A model generated the notes under the pieces. That model was not told the origin of the DNA, did not search any database, and saw only the letters and a list, made by a program, of their open reading frames with translations. From positions 17,855 through 81,854 of the forward strand of contig NZ_JAPWDU010000011.1 of the NCBI RefSeq assembly GCF_027257155.1: a stretch of 64,000 bases of DNA, written 5' to 3'. This DNA comes from Cerasicoccus sp. TK19100 (lineage in GTDB: Bacteria; Verrucomicrobiota; Verrucomicrobiia; Opitutales; Cerasicoccaceae). Made by a program: the position numbers and the translations under genes. This document shows, in pieces, positions 26,901-35,294 of the stretch. Positions within the stretch are counted from its first letter, which is position 1. The number at the start of each line of letters is the position of its first letter.

Positions 26901-27305
26901 CTCATTGAAGACACCGATAACGATGGCGTAGCGAATATCTATGATTATGCATTCAACGGCGATCCCGCCGCCGGCCGACACGTAGCGTTTCGCCAATTCA
27001 GTGAGCAGATTCTGCCATCGGAGAATGGTCCCACTCTGTCGATGACGTTTCCGGTTCGCGCCGACGGCATCTACCTCGGCGATGGCGTCAGCCCGGAAAT
27101 ACTCGTCGACGGCATAACTTATCGAATCCATGGCGACACGGATTTGTCGCCGCCCTACGATCTTCCGGTGATGGAAGTTAGCCCGGCTATAACCAATGGC
27201 CTGCCTTCGCTGGTGCCCGAGTACGAATACCGCACGTTTCGCCTGGCTCCGCTCTCCGGTGAAATTACCAGGGGATTCATGACGGTGGAAGTGCTCGAGC
27301 AATAG
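23904..27305 (+). CDS. Large secreted right-handed beta-helix protein with two LamG domains
   Basis: A 1133-residue exported protein with a signal peptide ending near QLHA. Order: beta-helix repeats of about 400 residues (starting 'YHVDAINGSDASGDG', with repeated N-rich rungs such as 'NHIHDITHDGIRATG'), a first LamG-like jelly roll at about 480-690, a cadherin-like/Ig-like spacer, a second LamG-like jelly roll at about 790-1000, and a C-terminal 'DTDNDGVANIYDYAFNGDP' segment common in surface proteins of this group. The two jelly rolls share 'LAAxIKxTxxGxxQNIxAKSFNDGYRLR'. A polysaccharide lyase or binding role is likely but unproven. The beta-helix is closely related to that of the minus-strand gene at 30.7-33.6 kb. 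Confidence 0.8.
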   Translation: MIMPLSHTPYCQLWKSVLIASLTLYPLALSQLHAATYHVDAINGSDASGDGSAAAPYASLSPVYLQLSSGDQVFLYDGNYGALEYHNQSADIFNDWVTIQAAEGHRPELDHISFHSSNPGPDRTGSFNAYLRVIGCDIVGTSRDQAVSITSARYVEIDQCRLEVHGPWTGSENNIEKTAFYVRYGSHITLSNSEITRTGTGVSAQGRNIQILYNHIHDITHDGIRATGLEDSLIEGNHIHGLDDGVDDNQASWSKHCDAIHIFIAGGGSADSLIPNVNLIVRGNIIHDIEAQSVQFNNYFRFPEVHNANITFENNIFGPVNSVFVFNDAEPVDGLTIRNNSFLYIPGGTSYVSPNNETHRTLISDNHGLRVTDQTTDLQVYNNILPYGAMPTDTADVFANNVIFNAPSENIYVGDQSNIATPEEQFVNPLAFDGALRNTSWAIDRASTTLPIHPTDIHGVTRNTPAEAGASEFFVTEIQPIVGIARWDFDNNSLDSSGNNLNSSLQGNASYTTDRISGTHALELDGSGDFAVIPNHTSLQITGDLTLAAHIKPTSTGMHQNILAKSFNDGYRLRVTNNGKLQLILGIPDSGPGQVVGATSLSSVTYGAWQHVACTVSFNGSSAEVRFYINGVHDSTIPLSLSGIEAGNGDLYIGSGNAAIESFTGLIDNAMIFDYSLSSQDIQTIYTNHSLPTDPVDGNTPPTIEPMSSLIVNVGASLQLRVSAEDRDGELMTMSAGILPEFIQFTDHHNGRADFEMTPQLADIGDYRILLSVSDGEETSYAQIPVRVQAPRAVGYWTFNGDMLDHSGWGHPTQASGGASLSTDAPVGSHALALNGDDQHLVIDDAPVLRITGDMTLAAYIKTTTSGQSQNIIAKSFNDGYRLRLSGANQPQLILGAGASVIGISSESTIPVGQWRHIAVTITFEGSVGTARFYIDGQLSDTESFNASGIEAGNGALVIGAASPTNTESFEGLIDQVRIENRALSAAEIENIIPHNAYSLIEDTDNDGVANIYDYAFNGDPAAGRHVAFRQFSEQILPSENGPTLSMTFPVRADGIYLGDGVSPEILVDGITYRIHGDTDLSPPYDLPVMEVSPAITNGLPSLVPEYEYRTFRLAPLSGEITRGFMTVEVLEQ

Positions 27306-27693
27306 CATGCCCAATGGCCGAATAGTGGAATAACTTGGCGCTAATCATTTCGCACCAGGTATCGGTCCATTCGCTGAATTTCACTTTCGACCGGCCATCG
27401 CTGAAATCCAGCTGCTCTACATCCTTTCGGAGTCACGCAAACGACGGGCCGCCAGCCTCCGATCTTTGGCTTTCAGGGACCTGCGGATTTGCTTGCCGTG
27501 ATTTTTAACCAACGCATAGTAAATGCCCGATATTTCGTGACGATGCAGGCATTCAGCAATCTTTAGGAAAATGAATTAACCCGATTTTCTGAGCTCAGGC
27601 ACGCCCTGAAATCAATCGGGCTGCACTTTCAGGTTGCCATAGCCAATTTTCGCCATCGAAGTATTTATATAACCAGCTGATATAGATAGGTTT
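27306..27693. other. Non-coding stretch before tRNA-Arg
   Basis: A 388-bp gap containing no convincing gene, terminator or promoter. Some short stretches could be eroded coding remnants, but no frame is sustained. Confidence 0.5.
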
Positions 27694-27768
27694 GTCCCCA
27701 TAGTTCAATGGATAGAACCGCGGTTTCCTAAACCGTTAATCCGAGTTCGAGTCTCGGTGGGGGCACCA
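27694..27768 (+). tRNA. tRNA-Arg (anticodon CCT)
   Basis: Full cloverleaf: acceptor GTCCCCA/TGGGGGC, D-stem GTTC/GAAC, anticodon stem GCGGT/ACCGT with loop TTCCTAA (anticodon CCT), T-arm CCGAG TTCGAGT CTCGG, and genomically encoded CCA at the 3' end. Confidence 0.95.
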
Positions 27769-27980
27769 TTTTTTCTCGGGCCGCGACTTCGTAAGCTTTG
27801 CTTCTTCATTTCAACTAGTAGCTAGCTGACAATTTATGCCAACTGATTCAGGAAGCATACATATAATGTCAATTTGCCGCAAAAACAAAACGCGGATAAA
27901 AAAGCATTAGCTATTGCAGCACAATCACTTAGGATCAACATACTACACATTGGCATGGACAATGGAGCTTCACGGTTCCT

Positions 27981-29975
27981 ATGAAAACATTCCGCAGATT
28001 CCTTGTCATACTTTCCGCTGTGTGCAGTGCCATGGTTGCACAGGCCGCAGGGGTATTAACACCGGTTAACAGTCAACATCAACCCTTGGAGATCCGCTCG
28101 CACGAAGTGCAGGTAGTCATCAACAACGGGTTTGCCCAGACACTGGTTACCCAGACTTTCTACAACCCCAACCCGGTCGATCTGGAGGCCATCTACGCTT
28201 TCCCGGTTCCCGAGGATGCCTCGCTGGCGGAGATGCGCATGCGCTCCGGCGAAACCACACTGGAAGGCGAAGTCATTCCCAAGCTGGAGGCAGACCGCAT
28301 TTACGAAGAGGAGAAAAATGCCGGCAACAACGCGGGCAAAGCCGAAAAGCAGAGCTACCAGCGCTTTGAATTTCGCGTCTCCCCCGTCCGAGCCAACGCC
28401 GAGGCACGCATGGAGTTCGTCTACTATCAGCCGGTGACGATGGACCACAACGTCGGCCGCTACCTTTACCCGCTTGAGGAAGGCGGCACCGATGAGCTGG
28501 CCGAGTCCTTCTGGACCCGTAATGAGAAGGTAACCGGTAGCTTTGCCGCCACCGTGGAAATCCGCTCCGCCTACCCATTGGAAGACCTTCGCGCACCGGG
28601 CTTTAATAACCAGTTCATCGACCACGGCAACGGCCACTACCAGTGGCAGTATTCCACTGACCAGGGAACGACGCTGAATCAGGACCTCGTTATTTATTAT
28701 CGCTTGCCCGAAGACTTGCCGGGGCGTGTAGACCTTCTCACTCACCGTGCGCCGGGTGCCGCAGAAGGCACGTTTATGATGATCGTCACGCCCGGCGTGG
28801 ACCTGCAACCGCTGAGCAACGGTGCCGACTACTGCTTCGTGCTCGACACTTCCGGCTCCATGCAAGGCAAGATCGCCATGCTCGCCGATGGCGTGGAGCG
28901 CGCCTTGGGCAAGCTCAGCGACCGCGACCGATTCCGCATCGTGACCTTCAGCGACAGCAGCCGCAACCTCACTCGCGACTGGGTCCCCGCCACCACGGAA
29001 AACGTCCAGCAATACATTGCCCAAGTTAAAACGCTCCAGCCGGGCGGCAGCACCAATCTCTACGCCGGTGTCCAGGCAGGCATGCGCAATCTCGATGACG
29101 ACCGCGCCACGAACTTCATCCTCGTGACCGACGCGGTGGCCAATCAGGGCATCGTGGAGCCAGCCAAGTTTGATGCGCTCATGCGCCAACAGGACATCCG
29201 CTTCTTCGGTTTTCTCCTGGGCAACAGCGCCAACTGGCCACTCATGCGCACCATTTGCGAGGCGACCGACGGCCAGTATGACTCCATCTCCAACGCTGAC
29301 GACATCTTCGGGAAAATCCTGCTCGCCAAAGATCGCATCACCACCGAGGCCCTGCTCGATGTCGACTTCAAGATCAGCGGCGTGCGCACCAGCGACGTTT
29401 CCCGCAACGCACACCGCAAGCTCTACCGCGGACAGCAGCTCGTCCTGCTCGGCCGCTACGAGGGAGACGGCCAGGCTGAAATCAAACTGACCGCCAGAAA
29501 ATCCGAAGGCGAGAAAACGTATCGCACCACGGTAAACTTCCCGCAAACCGACGAGACTTATCCCGAGCTGGAACGCATCTGGGCAATGACGCGCGTGCAA
29601 GACTTCGAGCGCCAGAAAAACCTGGGCAAACTTCCCGCAAGCGAAGCATCCACGATGATTCAAGACATCGGCGTGCAGTACCAAATCGTGACTGACGAAA
29701 CGTCGATGCTCGTGCTCGATGACGCGACCTTTGCCAAGCACGGCATCGATCGCAAAAACCAGCAGCGCATGCAGGCGGAGCACGCCGCCCAAGCCCAGCG
29801 CCAAGCCTCACCGGCTAAGGTTGTTCGCGCCGACAGCGAGAGCCCCATGTTCACCTTGCCCACGCCACGAATCGGCGGCGGCGGTGGAGGCGGTGCCTTC
29901 GAGGGCCCGGTCGCTGCGCTCTTGGTGGCGTTCGCCGGTTGGTTTTACGCGGCCAATCGTCGCAAAGAAAAGTAG
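27981..29975 (+). CDS. VIT/von Willebrand A surface protein with GlyGly-CTERM-like tail
   Basis: A 664-residue exported protein (signal peptide ending AQA). Residues about 30-160 form a VIT domain ('VINNGFAQTLVTQTFYNPNP ... AIYAFPVPEDA'), and about 283-460 form a vWA domain with MIDAS DTSGS at about 289-293. After a helical region comes a Gly-run (GGGGGGG), then 'AFEGPVAALLVAFAGWFYAA' and a basic end NRRKEK. This resembles the GlyGly-CTERM sorting signal recognised by rhombosortase: Gly-rich cleavage site, membrane helix, basic tail. The next gene is a rhombosortase, about 80 bp downstream. The protein is similar in layout to the 'marine proteobacterial sortase target' family. Confidence 0.83.
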   Translation: MKTFRRFLVILSAVCSAMVAQAAGVLTPVNSQHQPLEIRSHEVQVVINNGFAQTLVTQTFYNPNPVDLEAIYAFPVPEDASLAEMRMRSGETTLEGEVIPKLEADRIYEEEKNAGNNAGKAEKQSYQRFEFRVSPVRANAEARMEFVYYQPVTMDHNVGRYLYPLEEGGTDELAESFWTRNEKVTGSFAATVEIRSAYPLEDLRAPGFNNQFIDHGNGHYQWQYSTDQGTTLNQDLVIYYRLPEDLPGRVDLLTHRAPGAAEGTFMMIVTPGVDLQPLSNGADYCFVLDTSGSMQGKIAMLADGVERALGKLSDRDRFRIVTFSDSSRNLTRDWVPATTENVQQYIAQVKTLQPGGSTNLYAGVQAGMRNLDDDRATNFILVTDAVANQGIVEPAKFDALMRQQDIRFFGFLLGNSANWPLMRTICEATDGQYDSISNADDIFGKILLAKDRITTEALLDVDFKISGVRTSDVSRNAHRKLYRGQQLVLLGRYEGDGQAEIKLTARKSEGEKTYRTTVNFPQTDETYPELERIWAMTRVQDFERQKNLGKLPASEASTMIQDIGVQYQIVTDETSMLVLDDATFAKHGIDRKNQQRMQAEHAAQAQRQASPAKVVRADSESPMFTLPTPRIGGGGGGGAFEGPVAALLVAFAGWFYAANRRKEK

Positions 29976-30057
29976 CCAGACATGCCCGGGGGGTCGCGTC
30001 GAAAGAGCGGCCTTCCGGGCTCCTTTGCACTCAGAAAATCGCTAACTGATACCGACC

Positions 30058-30669
30058 ATGCCAGCCATAATCCTCACGCTGATCGCGGTTCTCATCTACG
30101 CTTCGCCCACGCTAACCGAGGCCCTCCAATGGACGCGTGGCGATGACGCCATCTCTTCACTGTGGACCGCCCACCTCACACACTGGACCTCAGGCCATCT
30201 GCTTTGGGACGCGGTGATGTTTGCCGTGTTTGGCCTTATCGCGACGCGTGTCTTTGGGCTACGGCTCCTGGCCACATTCTTCATTGCCGCACCGGTGATC
30301 GCGCTCGGCGTCGCCCACTGGGCACCGGAGTTGACGAGTTATCGCGGGCTCAGTGGCATCGATACGCTGCTGGTTGTCTTCGTATCCCTGAAGATACTTT
30401 GCGATGCAAAGCAAGCGCGCTCTATTCGCGTCGCCGCAATCACACTACTACTCGGACTGGCGGGCAAAACGCTGTTTGAAGCCATGACCCACGGCGCGCT
30501 CTTCGCTGGTGACCTCGGGCCCGGCGTGACAACCGTCCCCCTCGCCCACTTAATTGGAGGCACGATTGGCGCTGCGTTAGCGTTGCTGCCGACGCCATTG
30601 GTCCGCATGAAAAAGTCCCCGCCGCAGCGGGGACTTTGCATTGCAAAGCAGTGTGGTGACGGTGGTTAA
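30058..30669 (+). CDS. Rhombosortase (rhomboid-family intramembrane serine protease)
   Basis: A 203-residue integral membrane protein with about six hydrophobic helices. Catalytic residues of the rhomboid fold are visible: Ser99 in YRGLSGID and His164 in VPLAHLIGG, with the WxxxHLxxWxxxHLLWD-like stretch near the N-terminus typical of the rhombosortase (RrtA) group. RrtA enzymes cut GlyGly-CTERM tails, and the preceding gene carries such a tail. The last about 25 residues (from KKSPPQRG) are encoded by the minus-strand terminator of the neighbouring gene and by a CTTTGC palindrome, so the true C-terminus may be functionally unimportant. The stop overlaps by 3-4 bases the stop of the convergent gene. 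Confidence 0.82.
   Translation: MPAIILTLIAVLIYASPTLTEALQWTRGDDAISSLWTAHLTHWTSGHLLWDAVMFAVFGLIATRVFGLRLLATFFIAAPVIALGVAHWAPELTSYRGLSGIDTLLVVFVSLKILCDAKQARSIRVAAITLLLGLAGKTLFEAMTHGALFAGDLGPGVTTVPLAHLIGGTIGAALALLPTPLVRMKKSPPQRGLCIAKQCGDGG
30397..30411. repeat. 15-bp palindrome CTTTGCNNNGCAAAG, copy 1
   Basis: CTTTGC-GAT-GCAAAG inside the rhombosortase gene, read as L-C-D-A-K in a cytosolic/periplasmic loop between helices. Confidence 0.9.
30609..30637 (-). terminator. Terminator of the minus-strand beta-helix gene, overlapping the rhombosortase 3' end
   Basis: 11-bp perfect stem AAAGTCCCCGC (30612-30622) with its complement (30627-30637), 4-nt loop, and five T on the minus strand (30610-30614). 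It lies within the last codons of the convergent rhombosortase gene. Confidence 0.85.
30634..30648. repeat. 15-bp palindrome CTTTGCNNNGCAAAG, copy 2
   Basis: CTTTGC-ATT-GCAAAG, read as L-C-I-A-K near the C-terminus of rhombosortase and overlapping the right arm of the minus-strand terminator. Confidence 0.9.
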
Positions 30670-33578
30670 GGTGCGAAGGTAACTACGTCGACGCGGAAGT
30701 CGTCGTAGTGGACCTTTTGATGGACGTTGGTGTTCTCCGTGTGGATGCCGATACCGCCTGCGGTAAAGGTCGACAAGGCCGTGGAGTCCGTGTCGGTGTA
30801 GGAGAAGTCAACGGAGCTATCGATATCCGCATCGACCTCGATCGTGATGCCGCTGCCGCTCTGACGCACGGAGACCAAGTAGTCGCGCGAGCCACTGTGC
30901 GGGAGCTCAATATCGGAATCCGTCGCGAGGACGGTTTCCACGCCGCCGAGTCGGCGGATCAGCCGACCGTTGTCGCGACTGATGTCGATCCAGTAGCAGT
31001 TGTCCTCATCGATGGTCAGCACGGTGACACCGGAGCCAATTGTGATGTAGGCGTTGAAAGCGGTGAACTGTAGGTCGTATTCCTGCCAGTCGTCGCCTTG
31101 CTCGGAGATAAGCCACGCGTTCTTGGTCTGCCCACTGACGCCGTTGGGCTCATAGAGCGCCTGGCGGCTCAGGTGGGTGCTCATTTGCACGTAGGGTTTG
31201 AACGTGTCGTAACCACTTGGGCGATACCAACTGAGGCCCTGCGTCGCGGTGGTGTTCAGCCAGTCGTCAACGTCGTTGTAATGGCCGTCCTCGAAGTCAT
31301 CGACAAAGATGGTTTTCGTGTCGTTGACAATGGTTGGCGTTGGCTCGGCGGAAGGTGAATTGCCCGGCTCTTCCCAGGCACCGATGTCAGGGCGCAGGTC
31401 GATCAAGGTGCCGGCCAAATCTTCACCCGGCAAAGCGCTCGGCGCGAAGGCCAGTGTGCCAGCGTTGATGGACGGACTGGTTGACTGCAAAGCCCCATCA
31501 AAATCCGCCGCATTGACGAGTTCGTAGTCTACACCGATTTGCGTAAAGCGGCCAAAGGCACGCTTGTCATCGACGCCGGATGGCAGCGGGTTGGGCGTTT
31601 CTTGCAGGATATTCCAGTCGAACAAGTCCACTTGTGCATTCGCGTCGATGCTGATGCGGGCGAGGTTGTTATTGTAAATTTCCACGCCGGTCGAAGCGCC
31701 GATGCGGACGCTATGGTTATCCATCGGCCACTGGGTACCGTGCAAGCCAAAGGTGCGCCCGCTGGGAATGTAGGCCACCGTGTTGTGGCGGAAGATGAGG
31801 TTGTCCACGCCGTCGGCATTGTTGAAAAGGTTAGCCTGCGTCGGGCCGAAAACGTTGTATTCGAAGGTGATGTTTTTGTTCCGCAAACCGGAGGCGTAGT
31901 AGTTATTGAACTGCACGCCCTGCGCCTCGGAATCGAAGAGCACGTTGTAGCGGAAGGTCACGCCGTTGTTCTCCATGCCAGGATTACCGGGGCCGGGGAT
32001 GAAGATGTGAATGAGGTCACAGTGCCGAGACCAAGTGGGCTCCTGAGCATCGGTGACGCCGTCATCGAAGCGACAGATGATGTTGTCTTCGACGAGCGCA
32101 TTCCACCAGCCGATCACGCGGATGCCATCATGCGTGCCGTCGTGGATGTAGTTACCGCGCACCAGGATATCGTGGCCGCGACCGGAGATCGCCGTGCCGG
32201 TGTTGGTAATCTCGCAGCCTTCGATAGTGATGTCCGTACCGTTGCGGAAACTGACGGCGGTCTTTTCAATATTGGCCACACTTCCGGTCCACGGACCAAA
32301 GCGCTCGACGAGACAGTTGTAAAGTCCCCAATGCTTGCCGCCATCGCATTGCCAGCCGTCACGCAAGATGAGGCCTTCGAGGCGAATGTAGGCGTTGTAA
32401 CCACCCGTCTGGTCGGATGGACCCGCAGGCCCGGCAACCGTGAAGTTATCCAACTCGGGCGAAGCGCCGGGAGCGGCTTTAATCGTTACCCAGTCGCTAA
32501 AAATGTCGCCACCTTCGTTTAGGAAAATGTCGCCATAGGAGCCGTCGCGCAAGGCCACGGTTTCACCACCGGTCACGACATTGTCGAGAACATGTTGCAG
32601 CGTCTCGTAAGGGTTGCCGCTGGAGCCGTCGCCCGTCGTGTCATCGCCGCTGTTGGCATCGACATAGATTGCCGTTTCCACGGAGTTCGCCGCCGCGGCG
32701 TAGATGACCGCCTCGCGAGTTTGCCAGTTGTCGCTGTCGTGAATGGCGATGGTGAAGCCAATCAGCTCTTTGGTGTCATCGAGCGGGAGGGGATCTTCAA
32801 AAGTCCACATGGTCGCCGTGCCCGGGCGGATGAGCGAGTAGTTGCTCGTCTGGCTCCAGTATTCGCTCATGGTCAGCGCGGCAACGATGTCAGGGTTGTC
32901 CGGCGTACCGCCGCTGTTGGGCTCGGGGAAGCCGCTCTCGCTGGTGGTCTTTGGTGTGCCGGGGGACTCGTAAATCAGCTCAGAGTCAACGCCGCCCGCG
33001 CCGTCATCGTAGTCCGCGTAAATGTAAACTTTGCGGTCGTTGCCGGAGACGAGGAAATTGCAGCTGTCGTAAAAACCTTGTTGCGCAACGGGCAAGTCCA
33101 TTGAGGCAATGGCCAGCGGGTTGCCCGTACTGCCGGTGTGCGGACGATAAACGCGGACCGCGTTGGACGCGATCGGCTGGCTGGGCGTCACGCCGACGGA
33201 AGGCTGGACGAAGCCGCCCACAGGCTCGGCATCGAGCTCTGTGCTCAGTTGAAATGTGCCGTAGCCGGTGGTCAGCGCACCACTAGCGGGCAACCCGGAG
33301 GTCGTCTGGTCGTCCCAGGCGTAGGTTCGGCTGCTGCCCGTGCCCGGGGAGTGCTCATCGAAGACTTGGTGGACCAGACGGCCGCCGAGATTCCAGTCGC
33401 CAGGCGGGTCGTAGAGGAAGGCGTGATCGGCCTCGGCCTCAGAGATGTAGGCATCGTAGTTAAAGCCAACAGTAAGATCGAGCGCGATCACGTCGGCTGA
33501 GGCAGTGCTCGCGCAAAGCGCCGCCAGTGCTGCGCAGAGCCCGGACATGCGCCCAGGCAGGGAGGTAAATCGAAGCAT
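30666..33578 (-). CDS. Secreted right-handed beta-helix protein
   Basis: About 970 residues when started at the ATG at 33578, giving a signal peptide that ends near TASA; the open frame extends 63 bases upstream. Residues about 30-320 form an N-terminal beta-rich domain (surface-protein-like). From 'YVDANSGDDTTGDGSSGNPYETLQHVL' come beta-helix rungs of about 400 residues, closely related to those of the 23.9-27.3 kb gene (shared 'FSDWVTI', 'GPWTGS.NIEKTA', 'THDGIR', 'QFNNY'). A C-terminal jelly-roll-like region ends the protein. A role in binding or cleaving acidic polysaccharides is suggested by the fold only. Confidence 0.8.
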   Translation of the reverse strand: MLRFTSLPGRMSGLCAALAALCASTASADVIALDLTVGFNYDAYISEAEADHAFLYDPPGDWNLGGRLVHQVFDEHSPGTGSSRTYAWDDQTTSGLPASGALTTGYGTFQLSTELDAEPVGGFVQPSVGVTPSQPIASNAVRVYRPHTGSTGNPLAIASMDLPVAQQGFYDSCNFLVSGNDRKVYIYADYDDGAGGVDSELIYESPGTPKTTSESGFPEPNSGGTPDNPDIVAALTMSEYWSQTSNYSLIRPGTATMWTFEDPLPLDDTKELIGFTIAIHDSDNWQTREAVIYAAAANSVETAIYVDANSGDDTTGDGSSGNPYETLQHVLDNVVTGGETVALRDGSYGDIFLNEGGDIFSDWVTIKAAPGASPELDNFTVAGPAGPSDQTGGYNAYIRLEGLILRDGWQCDGGKHWGLYNCLVERFGPWTGSVANIEKTAVSFRNGTDITIEGCEITNTGTAISGRGHDILVRGNYIHDGTHDGIRVIGWWNALVEDNIICRFDDGVTDAQEPTWSRHCDLIHIFIPGPGNPGMENNGVTFRYNVLFDSEAQGVQFNNYYASGLRNKNITFEYNVFGPTQANLFNNADGVDNLIFRHNTVAYIPSGRTFGLHGTQWPMDNHSVRIGASTGVEIYNNNLARISIDANAQVDLFDWNILQETPNPLPSGVDDKRAFGRFTQIGVDYELVNAADFDGALQSTSPSINAGTLAFAPSALPGEDLAGTLIDLRPDIGAWEEPGNSPSAEPTPTIVNDTKTIFVDDFEDGHYNDVDDWLNTTATQGLSWYRPSGYDTFKPYVQMSTHLSRQALYEPNGVSGQTKNAWLISEQGDDWQEYDLQFTAFNAYITIGSGVTVLTIDEDNCYWIDISRDNGRLIRRLGGVETVLATDSDIELPHSGSRDYLVSVRQSGSGITIEVDADIDSSVDFSYTDTDSTALSTFTAGGIGIHTENTNVHQKVHYDDFRVDVVTFAP

Positions 33579-33802
33579 AGTTCGGTAGGGGTTGGGATTG
33601 GGAGAAGGGGGGGATAACAGAACGGCTGACCAATCGGACAACCGGATTACATAACTTGTTTGTTATATGTTAGGTGAATGTCAACCACGCAGATCAGATT
33701 AATGTAAATTCCAGCGAGTGGATAAATGAAAGCGCCTATGCCGTTAGAATCTGCTGCTTATTAGTTTGCCCGCAGGCGCACATGGGACACATGCTAAACG
33801 GC

Positions 33803-34933
33803 ATGAAAACCCGCGCCGCTGTTCTCCACTCCATGGAACACGCGATGCCCTACCGGGACTCGCTACCCCTCAAAATTGAAACGCTCGAGCTTGAAGCCCC
33901 TGACGCTGGCGAGGTGTTGGTCAAGGTCGCCGCAGCGAGCCTTTGCCACTCCGACCTGTCGGTGATCAATGGCTCGCGCCCGCGCGTGATGCCTATGGTA
34001 ATGGGGCACGAGGCCAGCGGCGTCGTGCAGGAAGTCGGCGCAAACGTGAAGGGCTTTGCCCCGGGCGACCACGTGGTGTTCTCCTACTTTCCGGCCTGCG
34101 GCTGCTGCGCGCACTGCGGCTCAGGTCGCGCCGTATTGTGTGAAGACGGCGCGGCGGCCAACGGTGCCGGGACACTGCTCAACGGCGCGCGCAAATTTAC
34201 CAACGGCGACGGCGAACGCCTGAACCACCACCTCGGCGTATCCGGCTTTAGCGAATACACTGTCGCCGTACCGGAATCCCTAGTGAAGATCGACCCGGAG
34301 CTGCCCCTGGAGATCGCAGCGATGTTCGGCTGTGCGGTGCTGACCGGCGTTGGTGCCGTGGTCAACACCGCGAAGGCCGAGCCAGGCAAAAGCGTTGCCG
34401 TATTCGGTCTTGGCGGGGTGGGCCTAAGCGCCGTGATGGGTGCCCGGGCAGTCGGCGCGTACCCGATTGTCGCGGTGGACCCCCTGGACGCCAAGCTGGA
34501 GCTAGCGAGGCAGGCCGGCGCGACGCACGTCGTCAACGCGCTGGCCGACAACGCCATTGAGGCCGTGCGTGAGATTACCAAAGGCGGGGCCGCGGTCGCG
34601 CTGGAGGCAGTCGGCAGCGTCAAGGTGTTGGAAAACGCCTACGCTGCCACGGCGCGAGGCGGGAAAACGGTGTCCATCGGCCTGCCCCACCCCAGCCAGC
34701 AGCTGAGCATTTCCGCACTGTCGCTGGTTGCTGAGGAACGGATTCTAATGGGCTCCTACATGGGCTCGGCAGTGCCCAAGCGCGACGTGCCCCGCTTCAT
34801 CGCGATGTATCAGAATGGCATCTTGCCCGTCAATCAGCTACAATCGAAGCGTATTCGACTGGACGACATCAATGCGGCCTTCGACGACCTGCACCACGGC
34901 AAGGAAGTGCGGCAGGTGATTGTCTTCGAATGA
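33803..34933 (+). CDS. Zinc-dependent alcohol dehydrogenase
   Basis: About 376 residues of the medium-chain dehydrogenase family. The catalytic-zinc ligands are C in 'SLCHSDL', H-E in 'VMGHEASG' and a later C ('MFGCAVLTGVG'); the structural zinc has the four-cysteine lobe 'CGCCAHCGSGRAVLC'; the NAD-binding motif is 'VAVFGLGGVGLSAV'. It resembles class III-type/AdhC dehydrogenases. The ATG at 33803 (or 33791) was preferred over the upstream start at 33674, whose extra residues are not conserved in the family. Divergent from the beta-helix gene. The substrate is not determinable from sequence alone. Confidence 0.9.
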   Translation: MKTRAAVLHSMEHAMPYRDSLPLKIETLELEAPDAGEVLVKVAAASLCHSDLSVINGSRPRVMPMVMGHEASGVVQEVGANVKGFAPGDHVVFSYFPACGCCAHCGSGRAVLCEDGAAANGAGTLLNGARKFTNGDGERLNHHLGVSGFSEYTVAVPESLVKIDPELPLEIAAMFGCAVLTGVGAVVNTAKAEPGKSVAVFGLGGVGLSAVMGARAVGAYPIVAVDPLDAKLELARQAGATHVVNALADNAIEAVREITKGGAAVALEAVGSVKVLENAYAATARGGKTVSIGLPHPSQQLSISALSLVAEERILMGSYMGSAVPKRDVPRFIAMYQNGILPVNQLQSKRIRLDDINAAFDDLHHGKEVRQVIVFE

Positions 34934-35152
34934 ATGACCGAACAACGGGGGCTCAACTTCCCCGCGAATCCCAAAAAAATTCGCCGGGCAGTAATTTCCA
35001 TCCGCAATTCTCGTCTTAAAGGCCTGCAGCACAACCGCCTGATAGAGGATTTCAAAGATTGCCCGGATTGGGAAATTTTGACTTGCGCTCGCGCGCAATC
35101 GGGCCCTTTTTAGTCAACTTTACACTGGTTCCAGTGTTACGAAACACAGCTT

Positions 35153-35228
35153 GGGCCGATAGCTCAATCGGTAGAGCAGTTGCCTTTTAAGCAATTGGTT
35201 CTGGGTTCAAGTCCCAGTCGGCCCACCA
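35153..35228 (+). tRNA. tRNA-Lys (anticodon TTT)
   Basis: Cloverleaf with acceptor GGGCCGA/TCGGCCC, D-stem GCTC/GAGC, anticodon stem GTTGC/GCAAT with loop CTTTTAA (anticodon TTT), T-arm CTGGG TTCAAGT CCCAG, and encoded CCA. Confidence 0.96.
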
Positions 35229-35294
35229 CTTTTCCTCCCCGCAGGCTTGGGCTTGAACTTCGACGCCGTTTGCGTCTGAATGCGCGTTTCACCC

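Noticed and set aside
27306..27693. Possible integrase remnant beside tRNA-Arg
   Set aside because: No sustained frame or integrase motif, and tRNA-Arg is intact without a duplicated 3' end.
28056..29804. 582-codon minus-strand frame over the VIT/vWA gene
   Set aside because: The plus strand has clear VIT and MIDAS motifs; the minus frame shows none and is a shadow.
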